A DNA stretch of 8,046 nucleotides from Gammaproteobacteria bacterium (GCA_016762995.1 JAESUT010000133.1:1-8046); one strand, 5' to 3'. Shown: positions 1-6,899, counted from the first letter of the stretch. The notes: generated from the sequence alone by a model not told the origin. Translations and numbers: made by a program.

Positions 1-20
1 AGTAAAGAGTAGTAAAGAGT
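1..20. repeat. 10-bp perfect tandem repeat
   Basis: AGTAAAGAGT occurs twice head to tail at 1-10 and 11-20. A one-base variant, AGTAAAAAGT, recurs at 37-46 and 150-159 inside the larger 83-bp repeat copies. The array may continue to the left of the window, since it starts at base 1. Function is unknown. Confidence 0.85.
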
Positions 21-27
21 AAGCATA

Positions 28-110
28 GACACACACAGTAAAAAGTGGTGATTAAAAATATTATCTTTGGATTTTCGTTACCGTGGAAAGGTGAGCGCTA
101 CTCTTCTTTC
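28..110. repeat. 83-bp direct repeat, copy 1
   Basis: This block matches 141-223 at 77 of 83 positions by eye, with no gaps, and lies 113 bp from it. Both copies start GACACACACAGTAAAAAGTGG and end with CTTTC. Five of the six differences are C/T changes. The offset is not a multiple of three, so the two copies would be read in different frames; the GTG-started ORF across 45-257 is therefore unlikely to be a real gene. I see no terminal inverted repeats that would make it a simple insertion element. Confidence 0.85.
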
Positions 111-111
111 T

Positions 112-141
112 ATAAAATGAACATGGATAAAATGAACATGG
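112..141. repeat. 15-bp perfect tandem repeat in the spacer
   Basis: ATAAAATGAACATGG occurs at 112-126 and again at 127-141, filling the gap between the two 83-bp copies. The last G of the second unit is also the first base of copy 2. This nesting suggests slippage or unequal exchange rather than a coding constraint. Confidence 0.85.
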
Positions 142-223
142 ACACACACAGTAAAAAGTGGCGATTAAAAATACTATCTTTGGATTCTCGTTACTGTGGA
201 AAGGTGAGTGCTACTATTCTTTC
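141..223. repeat. 83-bp direct repeat, copy 2
   Basis: Second copy of the block at 28-110, with six substitutions and no gaps. After 223 the similarity ends and the sequence runs without a recognisable gene to the end of the transposase gene at 325. Nothing else was recognised between 224 and 324. Confidence 0.85.
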
Positions 224-324
224 GATCGAAATACTCGGATTTTATGCAACATCATGAATTAAATTCACAGCTCGACAAGAAGCTGCGTTATGCCTTCAGT
301 TTGCATTGGATTTCTTAAGAGTAT

Positions 325-1293
325 TTACGATGCGTTGCGGATAAGCGTCGTTCTTCCAAAGCGCTGGTAAAAATGTTTCTCGAATTGTGTTGCGCTTTCC
401 ACCCATTGCTTCGGGTCAAATTGTATTCTTTTCAATATTGGTGGTAAGTGACCAGGTATGAACCCGCGTTTATCGCCTCTAATCATTCTGCCAGTATAGT
501 CAACCAGCTGAAGGTAGTCTTTGAAGGAAAAGGGAATGCCTGTAGAGTCTTCATCGCTGCCTGTTTCTTTGAAAGGTGCAAGGGCTTTTAATGGCAGATT
601 GAAGTGCATCAAGGATTGTGGCTCGGTTTGTTCCTGTATGGCTGTTGCTAGATCAAAGCACGGTGCTATGCGCTCCTGAATACTGGTGTAGTCTGATTCT
701 TCTGGCGTGTTGGCAATAGTTGCTCTGATTGGATTCAGGTCCACATAGGTCATGCAAGACAGCAAGGCTTTATCAGAGCGTAGAGCCTGAGATTTGAATC
801 TCGCTTCCCAGAAGTGCCCAGTGCATTGGTCTTCTTTATTGGCTTTGCGGGCAATGGGCTCATTTAAACACTTCATGAACCAGCTTAAATCGCCTAGTCG
901 CTTCCGATAAATTTTTATGCAACTGTTCACTGTCTCCAATTCTGGTGGCTGAAGTGCAACGCCGGCAATGAATCTCTGCAGTAGGAGCGGGCCCTTATAG
1001 AGCGATGTCCAACGTTCAAGGACTTCAGTTGGTGTCCATTGTTCAGTTTGTTCAGGACAGAGCTTTAAAACAATATGAAAATGGTTAGACATGACTGCAT
1101 AAGAATAGATTTCGACAGCAAATAGTGAGGCAATAAGGCGCATTCTGTTGACTATCCATTGTCTGCGATGCTCATAGTTTTTGCCGCTGGTGGTATCAAT
1201 GCCACAGAGAAATGTTCGTCTCACACAGCGGGAAACGACATGATAGTAAGGGGTGTCTTCAAGGCAGACGAGTTCTTTTCTGGGGCGTGGCAT
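325..1293 (-). CDS. REP-associated tyrosine transposase (Y1/IS200-like)
   Basis: A complete 322-residue protein of the HUH/Y1 transposase superfamily, RAYT-like subgroup. These single-strand DNA nucleases act on hairpin-forming repeats. Visible marks are the opening PRPRKE, PYYHVVSR near residue 16, the metal-binding HUH motif SNHFHIVLK with His71 and His73, GHFWEARFKS near 159, and YVDLNPIRA near 183, where Tyr183 is the likely nucleophile. The C-terminal third has no motif I know. The start is ATG at 1293: AAGGA lies seven bases upstream (complement of 1301-1305), whereas a TTG two codons earlier would sit one base from that site. The reading frame is uninterrupted, so the enzyme may be functional. 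It is transcribed away from a truncated AEC transporter gene, suggesting a rearrangement at its upstream edge. No TnpB partner is present. I found no convincing REP hairpin family in the window, so target repeats, if any, lie elsewhere. Family call is strong; activity is inferred. Confidence 0.9.
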   Translation of the reverse strand: MPRPRKELVCLEDTPYYHVVSRCVRRTFLCGIDTTSGKNYEHRRQWIVNRMRLIASLFAVEIYSYAVMSNHFHIVLKLCPEQTEQWTPTEVLERWTSLYKGPLLLQRFIAGVALQPPELETVNSCIKIYRKRLGDLSWFMKCLNEPIARKANKEDQCTGHFWEARFKSQALRSDKALLSCMTYVDLNPIRATIANTPEESDYTSIQERIAPCFDLATAIQEQTEPQSLMHFNLPLKALAPFKETGSDEDSTGIPFSFKDYLQLVDYTGRMIRGDKRGFIPGHLPPILKRIQFDPKQWVESATQFEKHFYQRFGRTTLIRNAS

Positions 1294-1300
1294 CGTCAAA

Positions 1301-1305
1301 TCCTT
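1301..1305 (-). promoter_or_regulatory. Ribosome binding site deciding the transposase start
   Basis: The minus strand reads AAGGA seven bases before the ATG at 1293-1291. The alternative TTG at 1299-1297 would be only one base away. This supports the shorter 322-residue product. Confidence 0.7.
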
Positions 1306-1340
1306 TTAACGAATGGCGAGAGGGCCGAGGTCTTACTGTC

Positions 1341-1368
1341 AGCATAGTACAGATTTTCCATTTTTCAA
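1341..1368 (-). promoter_or_regulatory. Candidate promoter for the transposase gene
   Basis: On the minus strand TTGAAA (complement of 1363-1368) is followed after 16 bases by TATGCT (complement of 1341-1346). These match the sigma-70 -35 box in five of six positions and the -10 box in four of six. It lies about 50 bases before the transposase start. A match of this quality can arise by chance. Confidence 0.35.
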
Positions 1369-1420
1369 AGGTGCTGCGAAATGTGCTGTGTGTGTTCTCT
1401 TTCCCCCCTCTTTTCCTCTG

Positions 1421-1579
1421 TTACTGCTAACCGCGCTTCCTGCGCCACCCTCAGCTTATATTCTGGCTAGACAACTAGGCGGTAACGAGAGTCTCATGGC
1501 AAATACAATTACCGTGCAAACTCTTGCTGCATTTTTCGTGATACCGATCTGGATAGAGCTTGCAGATCGGTATCTCTGA
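1421..1579 (+). pseudogene. C-terminal remnant of an AEC-family transporter
   Basis: The plus strand reads 52 codons and TGA with the character of the last part of auxin efflux carrier/malonate-type permeases. It contains ALPAPPSAYILARQLGG, then ESLMANTITVQTLAAF, then a hydrophobic VIPIWIEL end. The family usually shows a small-residue Ala-Pro segment followed by a Leu-Ala-Arg-Gln-x-Gly-Gly stretch near the last two membrane helices, and these proteins are normally about 300 residues. Only the tail is present. The frame stays open upstream to 1313, but that part (including a C- and T-rich run at 1402-1415) is not recognisable as transporter. The remaining 5' gene is absent, and the divergent transposase gene starts at 1293. 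The likeliest reading is a gene truncated by a rearrangement next to the transposase. The family call comes from memory of the conserved C-terminus and needs a database search. Confidence 0.7.
1540..1574. repeat. 11-bp perfect inverted repeat
   Basis: GATACCGATCT at 1540-1550 and AGATCGGTATC at 1564-1574 are exact reverse complements separated by 13 bases. One further G-C pair is possible beyond a T-T mismatch (1538 with 1576). It overlaps the last codons of the AEC remnant. There is no T-run after it on either strand, so it is not a standard intrinsic terminator. It could be a protein site, a REP-like hairpin or an attenuating hairpin for convergent glmS transcripts. Confidence 0.75.
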
Positions 1580-1732
1580 TTGAGTTAGGGGGCGAAAGTG
1601 TCTTAACGTCAAAACTTGAACGGCTGCTCTTGTAACTAAAAGTGACTTAAAAATAAATCTGCAGATCCTGTTTTCGAGGGTCGGCATTGCTTCGCCTAGG
1701 GCAGTGTGAGTTTGCGGGAATACAGGAAGGAT

Positions 1733-3568
1733 TTATTCCACAGTCACTGACTTTGCCAAGTTGCGCGGCTGGTCAACATCAGTGCCTTTGACTACAGCAA
1801 CGTGATACGAGAGCAATTGCAGTGGGATAGTGAACACAATTGGGTCGAGGATGTTCGGTGATTCAGGAACATGAATAACCTTGCAGTTTTTATCGCCTTG
1901 GAAGTGAACGCTTTCATCAGCAAAAACATAGAGCTTTCCATTTCTAGCGCTAACTTCCGCCAGATTTGCCCGCAGCTTTTCAAGTAGATCGTCGTTTGGG
2001 GCGACCGCGATTACTGGCATGTCTTCATCTACCAAGGCAAGTGGACCGTGTTTGAGCTCTCCCGAAGGATAGGCTTCGGCATGTATATAGGAAATTTCCT
2101 TTAGTTTTAGAGCACCTTCCTTTGCAATTGGATACTGAATGCCACGACCCAGGAATAGGCAGTTGTGCTTATCTGAAAATCGGCGCGCTAATTTTTTGAT
2201 TTCGTTGTTGAGCTTAAGAACAGACGCTATCAATTCGGGTAATCTATCCAATTCCCTTATCAAATTTGCTTCGGCTTTGGGTTTGAGCCCAGTACGTCTG
2301 GCCAACACGATTGTAAGAATGAGCAACAAGGTAAGCTGTGTAGTGAAGGCTTTAGTCGAGGCCACACCAATTTCCTGTCCTGCCATGGTAAGAATGCCGA
2401 AGTCTGATTCTCTCATCAGGGAGCTTGTTGCCACATTGCAGATGGCGAGGTATCCGACGTAGGAAAGCTTCTTGGCAAACCTCAATGCGGCTAGCGTGTC
2501 GGCAGTTTCGCCGGATTGAGAGACAGTTACAAACAGAGTGCCCTCGGGGACAATGATGTCGCGGTAACGATAGTCGCTCGCTATATCCACGGAGCAGGGT
2601 ATTCGTGCAATAGATTCGAACCAATACTTGGCAACCTGTCCAGCATGGAAACTGGTACCACATGCTACAATTTGTATGTGTTTAACCTTATCGAACACTG
2701 CAGGAGCTTTTACGCCGAATGCATTTTCTAATACTTTGTTTCCGGCGATCCTGCCATCAAGGGTATCCCGAATAACCTGAGGCTGTTCATAAATCTCCTT
2801 GAGCATGTAATGGCGATACTTGCCCTTGTCTGTATCGTTGCGACGGCTCTTAACCATGCTGATGGGACGTTTAACCTTGCGTTGACCGTTCCAGATATCA
2901 ATACTATGAAGAGTGACTTGAGCAATGTCACCCTCCTCCAGATAGATAAACCGGTCTGTCACCTGACCGAGCGCTAGGGGGTCTGAGGCGACAAAGTTTT
3001 CTCCTATGCCTACTCCTATGACGAGAGGGCTGCCGGAACGCGCGACAATTAGCTTGTCGGGCTCAGAGACATCAGCAACACAGATTCCATATGCTCCGTC
3101 AAATTGCTTTACCGCTTTTTGCACCGCAGAAAGTAAAGGCACTTTGCCGCCTTTTCTTTCCAAATGGATTAAATGAACTATGGTCTCACTGTCAGTTTCA
3201 CTGACAAACTTGTAGCCTTTCTTTACTAACTTTTCTCGTAGAATCTCATGATTTTCTATGATGCCATTGTGAACTACCGCGATTTGCTTATCACTACAGT
3301 GTGGGTGGGCATTAATCTTTGTTGGTTTTCCGTGAGTTGCCCAGCGTGTATGAGCAATTCCAACCTGTCCGCGAAGCGACTTTTTCTTTGCAGATTGCAA
3401 TAGCACGTCAACTTTACCGGCAGTCTTTAATATCTCTACTTTTTTCTGAGACTCATTTAGTAGAGCTATTCCAGCTGAATCATAGCCTCGATACTCCAAT
3501 CGCTTTAAACCTTCAAGCAATATCTCACTGACTTCTCGTTCCGCGATTGCGCCTACTATTCCACACAT
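1733..3568 (-). CDS. glmS: Glutamine--fructose-6-phosphate aminotransferase (isomerizing)
   Basis: Converts fructose-6-phosphate and glutamine to glucosamine-6-phosphate and glutamate, the first committed cytosolic step to UDP-GlcNAc for peptidoglycan, lipid A and amino-sugar polysaccharides. At 611 residues it is full length. The N-terminal glutaminase domain begins MCGIVG, with Cys2 as nucleophile after Met removal, then HTRWATHG near 73, HNGIIEN near 100 and SETDSE near 123. The two SIS sugar-isomerase domains follow: CGTSFHAG near 303, SQSGETADT near 350, EIGVASTKAFT near 399, GRGIQYPIAKEGALKLKEIS near 474 and GELKHGPLAL near 503. It ends DQPRNLAKSVTVE, as usual. The start is fixed by the Cys2 requirement; the upstream AGAAAG is a weak ribosome binding site. 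I saw no convincing promoter, glmS ribozyme or terminator. No glmU or regulator gene adjoins it; it stands alone near nucleotide-sugar genes, so it could be the housekeeping copy or an extra copy serving polysaccharide synthesis. Confidence 0.97.
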   Translation of the reverse strand: MCGIVGAIAEREVSEILLEGLKRLEYRGYDSAGIALLNESQKKVEILKTAGKVDVLLQSAKKKSLRGQVGIAHTRWATHGKPTKINAHPHCSDKQIAVVHNGIIENHEILREKLVKKGYKFVSETDSETIVHLIHLERKGGKVPLLSAVQKAVKQFDGAYGICVADVSEPDKLIVARSGSPLVIGVGIGENFVASDPLALGQVTDRFIYLEEGDIAQVTLHSIDIWNGQRKVKRPISMVKSRRNDTDKGKYRHYMLKEIYEQPQVIRDTLDGRIAGNKVLENAFGVKAPAVFDKVKHIQIVACGTSFHAGQVAKYWFESIARIPCSVDIASDYRYRDIIVPEGTLFVTVSQSGETADTLAALRFAKKLSYVGYLAICNVATSSLMRESDFGILTMAGQEIGVASTKAFTTQLTLLLILTIVLARRTGLKPKAEANLIRELDRLPELIASVLKLNNEIKKLARRFSDKHNCLFLGRGIQYPIAKEGALKLKEISYIHAEAYPSGELKHGPLALVDEDMPVIAVAPNDDLLEKLRANLAEVSARNGKLYVFADESVHFQGDKNCKVIHVPESPNILDPIVFTIPLQLLSYHVAVVKGTDVDQPRNLAKSVTVE

Positions 3569-3852
3569 TGCTTTCTGTCCCGCCGGAACTTCTGGTTGCC
3601 GGTCACTTGATTAGGTTGATATTCGCTGCAAGGGGAATCTGGTCCCAACATCGACATAGTGTTATGCAACATAGATTAACAAAAAAACGGGAAGCCGCGT
3701 TGCAAATTTTTGTATACGGAAGGAATTTAAATATTCATGCCTACCGGAGTCGCCCTATTTTCTCTCGAAACCACGGTATGGGAAAGAGAGTAGTCGTTGG
3801 AATCCTCGCGCGGTTATGATTAAAAAATGAGTTTAGGCTCAGATGCCACGAT

Positions 3853-3984
3853 ATGGGCTTCCTAGATGAATTTGTTGAAAAGCTTGTTATTGCTAACAAT
3901 CCTGCATTCAGTGTCACTGAGTGGGTTCTCGAATTAGTGATGGAATATGCGCTTTCCCAGCTCGAAGGTGCTGGGACTATCTAA
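3853..3984 (+). CDS. Possible 43-residue small protein or gene remnant
   Basis: An ATG-started frame of 43 codons ending TAA. Nineteen of the 42 codons after the start begin with G (GAA, GTT, GCT, GGT and similar), which is typical of real coding sequence. The product begins MGFLDEFVEKL and later has TEWVLELVMEYALSQLEG, an acidic, probably helical amphipathic sequence with no signal peptide or cysteine. The frame is open back to 3820 without another good start, and no Shine-Dalgarno sequence precedes the ATG. I do not recognise the family. It may be an intact small gene or, since the start signals are poor, the 3' end of a lost gene. Confidence 0.3.
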   Translation: MGFLDEFVEKLVIANNPAFSVTEWVLELVMEYALSQLEGAGTI

Positions 3985-4227
3985 GTATAATGTGCCTGTC
4001 ATGAGTGAGCGCTTACTACTACTGTCAGACCGTCTAGATTTTGCCTAACATTTTTAGAGTCTGGGGGATTGGGAGTCACCTCTGGAGTGGGGGCAGTTGC
4101 GAATACTGGCGGTGTGCGATCTGTGCTTCGGCGCGAGTCAGTACACTAAGAGCCAAATACTCTTGTAGGACCGCTTGGCTTATACTCTTCAAATAATCAT
4201 ACACCGTTCAAACTGGTCGTAGTTTGA

Positions 4228-4236
4228 GGGGGGGGG
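4228..4236 (+). repeat. Run of nine G in the epimerase leader
   Basis: A homopolymer of nine G ends 41 bases before the epimerase ATG. Tracts of this length are prone to slippage. It lies in the untranslated leader or close to the promoter, not within the coding frame. Confidence 0.8.
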
Positions 4237-4277
4237 AATACATTTAACTTGAAATCATTTTTCCAGGATACAACAGT

Positions 4278-5285
4278 ATGAAAATATTGGTTACCGGCGC
4301 AGCGGGATTTATTGGCCACGCATTGAGTTTGCGTTTATTAGAGCGGGGCGATGAAGTGGTCGGTGTAGATAATCTTAACGACTATTACGATGTAGAGCTC
4401 AAAAAAGCGCGTTTGTCACGGTTAACCGGCAACCCCAATTTTATTGATATACGTGCGGATATATCTGATGGCGACTCGCTTTCTCATGTTTTCCGCGAGC
4501 ACAAGCCGCAGCGTGTGGTGAATCTTGCGGCTCAAGCGGGTGTTCGCTACTCATTGGAAAACCCCCATGCCTATATGAGCTCCAATCTGATCGGGTTTCT
4601 AAATATTCTAGAAGGCTGTCGTTACAATGACGTAGAGCACTTGGTCTATGCTTCATCGAGTTCTGTATACGGCGCAAATACGTCTATGCCTTTTTCAGTC
4701 CATGACAATGTAGATCATCCTCTTAGCTTGTACGCGGCTAGCAAAAAGTCCAATGAGCTTATGGCACATACTTACAGTCACCTGTTTGGGCTTCCTACAA
4801 CGGGGTTGAGGTTTTTTACCGTGTATGGGCCTTGGGGACGTCCGGATATGGCTCTTTTTCTTTTTACTAAAAAAATCCTGGCTAGTGAGCCTATTGACGT
4901 ATTTAACCATGGGCAGCATCAGCGTGATTTTACTTATGTCGATGACATAGTGGAGGGGGTTATTCGCACGCTGGATAACGTGGCACAAGCTAATGAGTCT
5001 TGGTCGGGTGATACTCCAGATTCGGCTACCAGCCTTGCTCCTTTCAAACTCTACAACATAGGTAGTAACAACCCGATACAGCTGATGCGCTATATAGAAA
5101 TCCTTGAAGAATGCCTGGGTAAGTCAGCAATTATGAACATGTTGCCAATGCAGCCAGGGGATGTTCCGGCAACCTATGCGGATATCGATGATCTGATTAA
5201 CGATGTGGGGTATAAGCCACAAACCAAAATAGAGGACGGGATTAAGAATTTTGTGGTGTGGTACCGCGATTACTTCAGTGTCTAA
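4278..5285 (+). CDS. UDP-glucuronate 4-epimerase-like NAD-dependent epimerase
   Basis: A 335-residue extended short-chain dehydrogenase/reductase, the normal length for this family, which interconverts UDP-sugars at C4 in the cytosol by a transient NAD-linked oxidation. The N-terminal Rossmann fold begins with TGAAGFIG (Gly7, Gly10, Gly13 bind NAD). [17 protein letters not shown] near 30 is characteristic of the CapI/LspL-type UDP-glucuronate 4-epimerases. [14 protein letters not shown] near 83, the ASSSSVYG segment near 125, and Tyr152 and Lys156 in YAASK form the catalytic set. [15 protein letters not shown] near 178 and [10 protein letters not shown] near 216 are the usual substrate-side motifs. 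AGGA sits nine bases before the ATG. The gene converges on the sugar dehydrogenase and has its own upstream region, so it is probably transcribed alone. The exact substrate (UDP-GlcA or an N-acetylated hexuronic acid) cannot be read from sequence, though the closest match is UDP-GlcA. Confidence 0.9.
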   Translation: MKILVTGAAGFIGHALSLRLLERGDEVVGVDNLNDYYDVELKKARLSRLTGNPNFIDIRADISDGDSLSHVFREHKPQRVVNLAAQAGVRYSLENPHAYMSSNLIGFLNILEGCRYNDVEHLVYASSSSVYGANTSMPFSVHDNVDHPLSLYAASKKSNELMAHTYSHLFGLPTTGLRFFTVYGPWGRPDMALFLFTKKILASEPIDVFNHGQHQRDFTYVDDIVEGVIRTLDNVAQANESWSGDTPDSATSLAPFKLYNIGSNNPIQLMRYIEILEECLGKSAIMNMLPMQPGDVPATYADIDDLINDVGYKPQTKIEDGIKNFVVWYRDYFSV

Positions 5286-5352
5286 TTGAAGCGCCCTGAA
5301 GATTGCTGGAGAATGAACTTCCAAAATGGCGGTTAGTGAAATACTTGCCTAG

Positions 5353-5374
5353 GAGTTAACTGACTCATTTTTTT
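5353..5374 (+). terminator. Weak candidate terminator after the epimerase gene
   Basis: GAGT (5353-5356) and ACTC (5363-5366) can form a four-pair stem around a six-base loop, followed by one A and seven T (5368-5374). The T-run is good but the stem is short, so termination is uncertain. No better candidate was found between the epimerase stop and 5441. Confidence 0.3.
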
Positions 5375-5441
5375 CTATTAATAATATTCCACCTTTCATG
5401 TTATCTAACAGATGAAATAGTCGCCTTCTCTGTGATCTGCG

Positions 5442-5621
5442 TTAGATTTGAGTGAGTGCCCTGATTAAAACTTTGTCCTGAGACTCTTGAGCGGCTATAA
5501 GGTTTTCGTCCAAATACCTTCCAGCGTATTCTTCATACAAATTCAGTTTGGCCAGTTTGTTATTTTCCAGCTCATCAGATTCCTCGCTACCGTACTTGCC
5601 GATTAACTTCTGGAGTCGAGT
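5442..5621 (-). pseudogene. Orphan 59-codon tail after the dehydrogenase, same frame
   Basis: Immediately after the TAA of the dehydrogenase, with no frame change, the minus strand stays open for 59 codons before TAA at 5444-5442. The translation looks like real protein: TRLQKLIGKYGSEESDELE, then NKLAKLNLYEEYAGRYLDE, then a helical end with DKVLIRALTQI. It is rich in Glu, Lys and Leu and probably helical. There is no ATG or GTG; the only likely alternative start is a TTG at codon 28, without a good ribosome binding site. The dehydrogenase itself already ends normally for its family, so this is not a missing part of it. The most likely explanation is the 3' end of another gene joined here by a deletion. 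A read-through extension to 485 residues is possible but TAA is a poor read-through codon. Family not recognised. Confidence 0.45.
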
Positions 5622-6899
5622 TTATAGTCTGTAAATATCATCTTGTTTTGGAAGAGAATATTTCACATCAAATAATATGCATTTCGATTTTCCATATGAT
5701 CTTATTGTATCGACTCCCAATCTCTTGAAACAATCATGGGAGACCGCCACGATTATCGCGTCGTAGGAGTTAGCGCTAAGATGTGAATGCAATTTAATCC
5801 CGTGTTCCAGTTGTGCTTCGTCATCGTCAGCCCAAGGATCATGAACATCTACATTAACGTTAAATTCCTTTAGAGAGTCAACAATACCTACTACTCGGGT
5901 ATTCCTTAGATCAGGGCAATTTTCCTTGAAACTTAATCCCATAATAAGGATGTTAGAATCAACAACGTGAATTCTCTGCTGTGTCATTAATTTTATTACG
6001 CGTTCCGCAATATATGGCCCCATGCCGTCGTTGATTCGACGTCCGGCAAGAATTACCTCGGGGTGGTATCCGATCTCTTCAGCTTTATGTGTGAGGTAGT
6101 AAGGGTCTACGCTGATACAGTGCCCGCCAACAAGTCCTGGTCGGAAAGGCAGGAAATTCCATTTGGTTCCGGCGGCTATCAATACTTCTTCAGTATCGAT
6201 TCCCAGCTTTTCGAAGATGATACATAGCTCATTTACCAAGGCAATATTCAGATCTCGCTGAGTATTTTCAATAACTTTAGCAGCCTCTGCTACTTTGATG
6301 CTGCTAACTTTATGCGTGCCAGCTTTTACGATTTTCTTATATAGGTCATCTACATAGATGCTGGCTTCAGGAGTTGAGCCTGATGTGATTTTCACTATTG
6401 AATCGATGCGATGTGTTTTGTCCCCTGGGTTTATTCGTTCCGGACTGTAGCCAACGTAAAAATCTTCATTCAGGGTTAGGCCTGAGGTTTTTTCCAGAAT
6501 GGGAACACAGACTTCTTCAGTAGCGCCGGGGTAGACTGTGGATTCGTACACAACAACATCACCTGCCGAAAGCACTGAGCCGACAGTGGCGCTAGATGCC
6601 TCCAAAGGGTGCAGGTTTGGCCTTTTCTGAGCGTCAATTGGTGTTGGAACAGTTACTATATAGACGTTAGCCTCTTTCAAATCTGAGATTTCTGAGGTAA
6701 ATTTCAAATCAACAGCAGAGAGCTCTTCGCTGCTTATCTCATTGGTTTGATCTATCCCAGCTTCCAGTTCCTGAATTCTTTTTTTATTGATATCAAAACC
6801 AATGCACGGGAAATTCTTAGCGAATTCAACTAACAAGGGCAGGCCCACATAGCCAAGGCCAATGACAACTATCTTGCTCTCGTTCAGACCCAGTCTCAT
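5622..6899 (-). CDS. tviB: UDP-N-acetylhexosamine 6-dehydrogenase, TviB/WbpO-like
   Basis: Oxidises the C6 hydroxyl of a UDP-N-acetylhexosamine to the carboxylate with two NAD, giving UDP-GlcNAcA or UDP-GalNAcA for surface polysaccharides; cytosolic. The 425-residue length fits the UDP-glucose/GDP-mannose dehydrogenase family. The NAD-binding domain has [12 protein letters not shown] (Gly14, Gly16, Gly19), TVPTPID near 83 and [12 protein letters not shown] near 118. [10 protein letters not shown] lies near 151. The central dimerisation domain contains [17 protein letters not shown] with Lys208. [16 protein letters not shown] places the catalytic Cys at 261; that segment is typical of TviB/WbpO enzymes. 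The C-terminal UDP-binding domain starts with [17 protein letters not shown] near 318. AGAGGA lies five bases before the ATG. The next open stretch, after the stop, is an unrelated-looking tail in the same frame. The substrate (GlcNAc or GalNAc form) is not decided, and the symbol reflects the closest subgroup. Confidence 0.92.
   Translation of the reverse strand: MRLGLNESKIVVIGLGYVGLPLLVEFAKNFPCIGFDINKKRIQELEAGIDQTNEISSEELSAVDLKFTSEISDLKEANVYIVTVPTPIDAQKRPNLHPLEASSATVGSVLSAGDVVVYESTVYPGATEEVCVPILEKTSGLTLNEDFYVGYSPERINPGDKTHRIDSIVKITSGSTPEASIYVDDLYKKIVKAGTHKVSSIKVAEAAKVIENTQRDLNIALVNELCIIFEKLGIDTEEVLIAAGTKWNFLPFRPGLVGGHCISVDPYYLTHKAEEIGYHPEVILAGRRINDGMGPYIAERVIKLMTQQRIHVVDSNILIMGLSFKENCPDLRNTRVVGIVDSLKEFNVNVDVHDPWADDDEAQLEHGIKLHSHLSANSYDAIIVAVSHDCFKRLGVDTIRSYGKSKCILFDVKYSLPKQDDIYRL

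Larger units (their letters stand above)
3569..4277. other. 709-bp region without a confident gene
   Basis: This is the divergent gap between glmS and the epimerase gene. It includes the glmS leader (3569 to about 3720, with an A7 run near 3680), a 43-codon ORF at 3853-3984 with coding-like codons, a 23-codon hydrophobic ORF at 3866-3937 in another frame, a 15-codon ORF at 4001-4048, and a G9 run at 4228-4236. A perfect TATAAT occurs at 3986-3991 and TATACT at 4181-4186, but neither has a matching -35 box at 16-18 bases. The longer frame open at 3547-3819 overlaps the glmS start antisense and shows no family resemblance. Confidence 0.5.

Noticed and set aside
45..257. A 70-codon GTG-started plus-strand ORF
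   Set aside because: It runs through both 83-bp repeat copies in different frames, has no ribosome binding site and no family resemblance.
1657..1666. ATCTGCAGAT palindrome as a glmS terminator
   Set aside because: A palindrome with no loop cannot form a stable hairpin of useful length, although a T-rich stretch follows it on the minus strand.
1475..1687. A 70-codon minus-strand ORF downstream of glmS
   Set aside because: It is antisense to the AEC remnant, which is the better explanation for the open frame, and its product has no recognisable features.
3662..3672. TTATGCAACAT shared with 242-252 as a dispersed repeat
   Set aside because: An 11-base match with no extension on either side can occur by chance in 8 kb.
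3547..3819. A 90-codon plus-strand ORF overlapping the glmS start
   Set aside because: It lies antisense to the glmS start and leader, and its basic, irregular product matches nothing I know.
3986..3991. Perfect TATAAT as a promoter for the epimerase gene
   Set aside because: No -35-like hexamer is found 16-18 bases upstream and it is almost 290 bases from the start codon.
4001..4048. A 15-codon ORF (MSERLLLLSDRLDFA)
   Set aside because: Too short to judge, no clear ribosome binding site, and the codons give no signal beyond chance.
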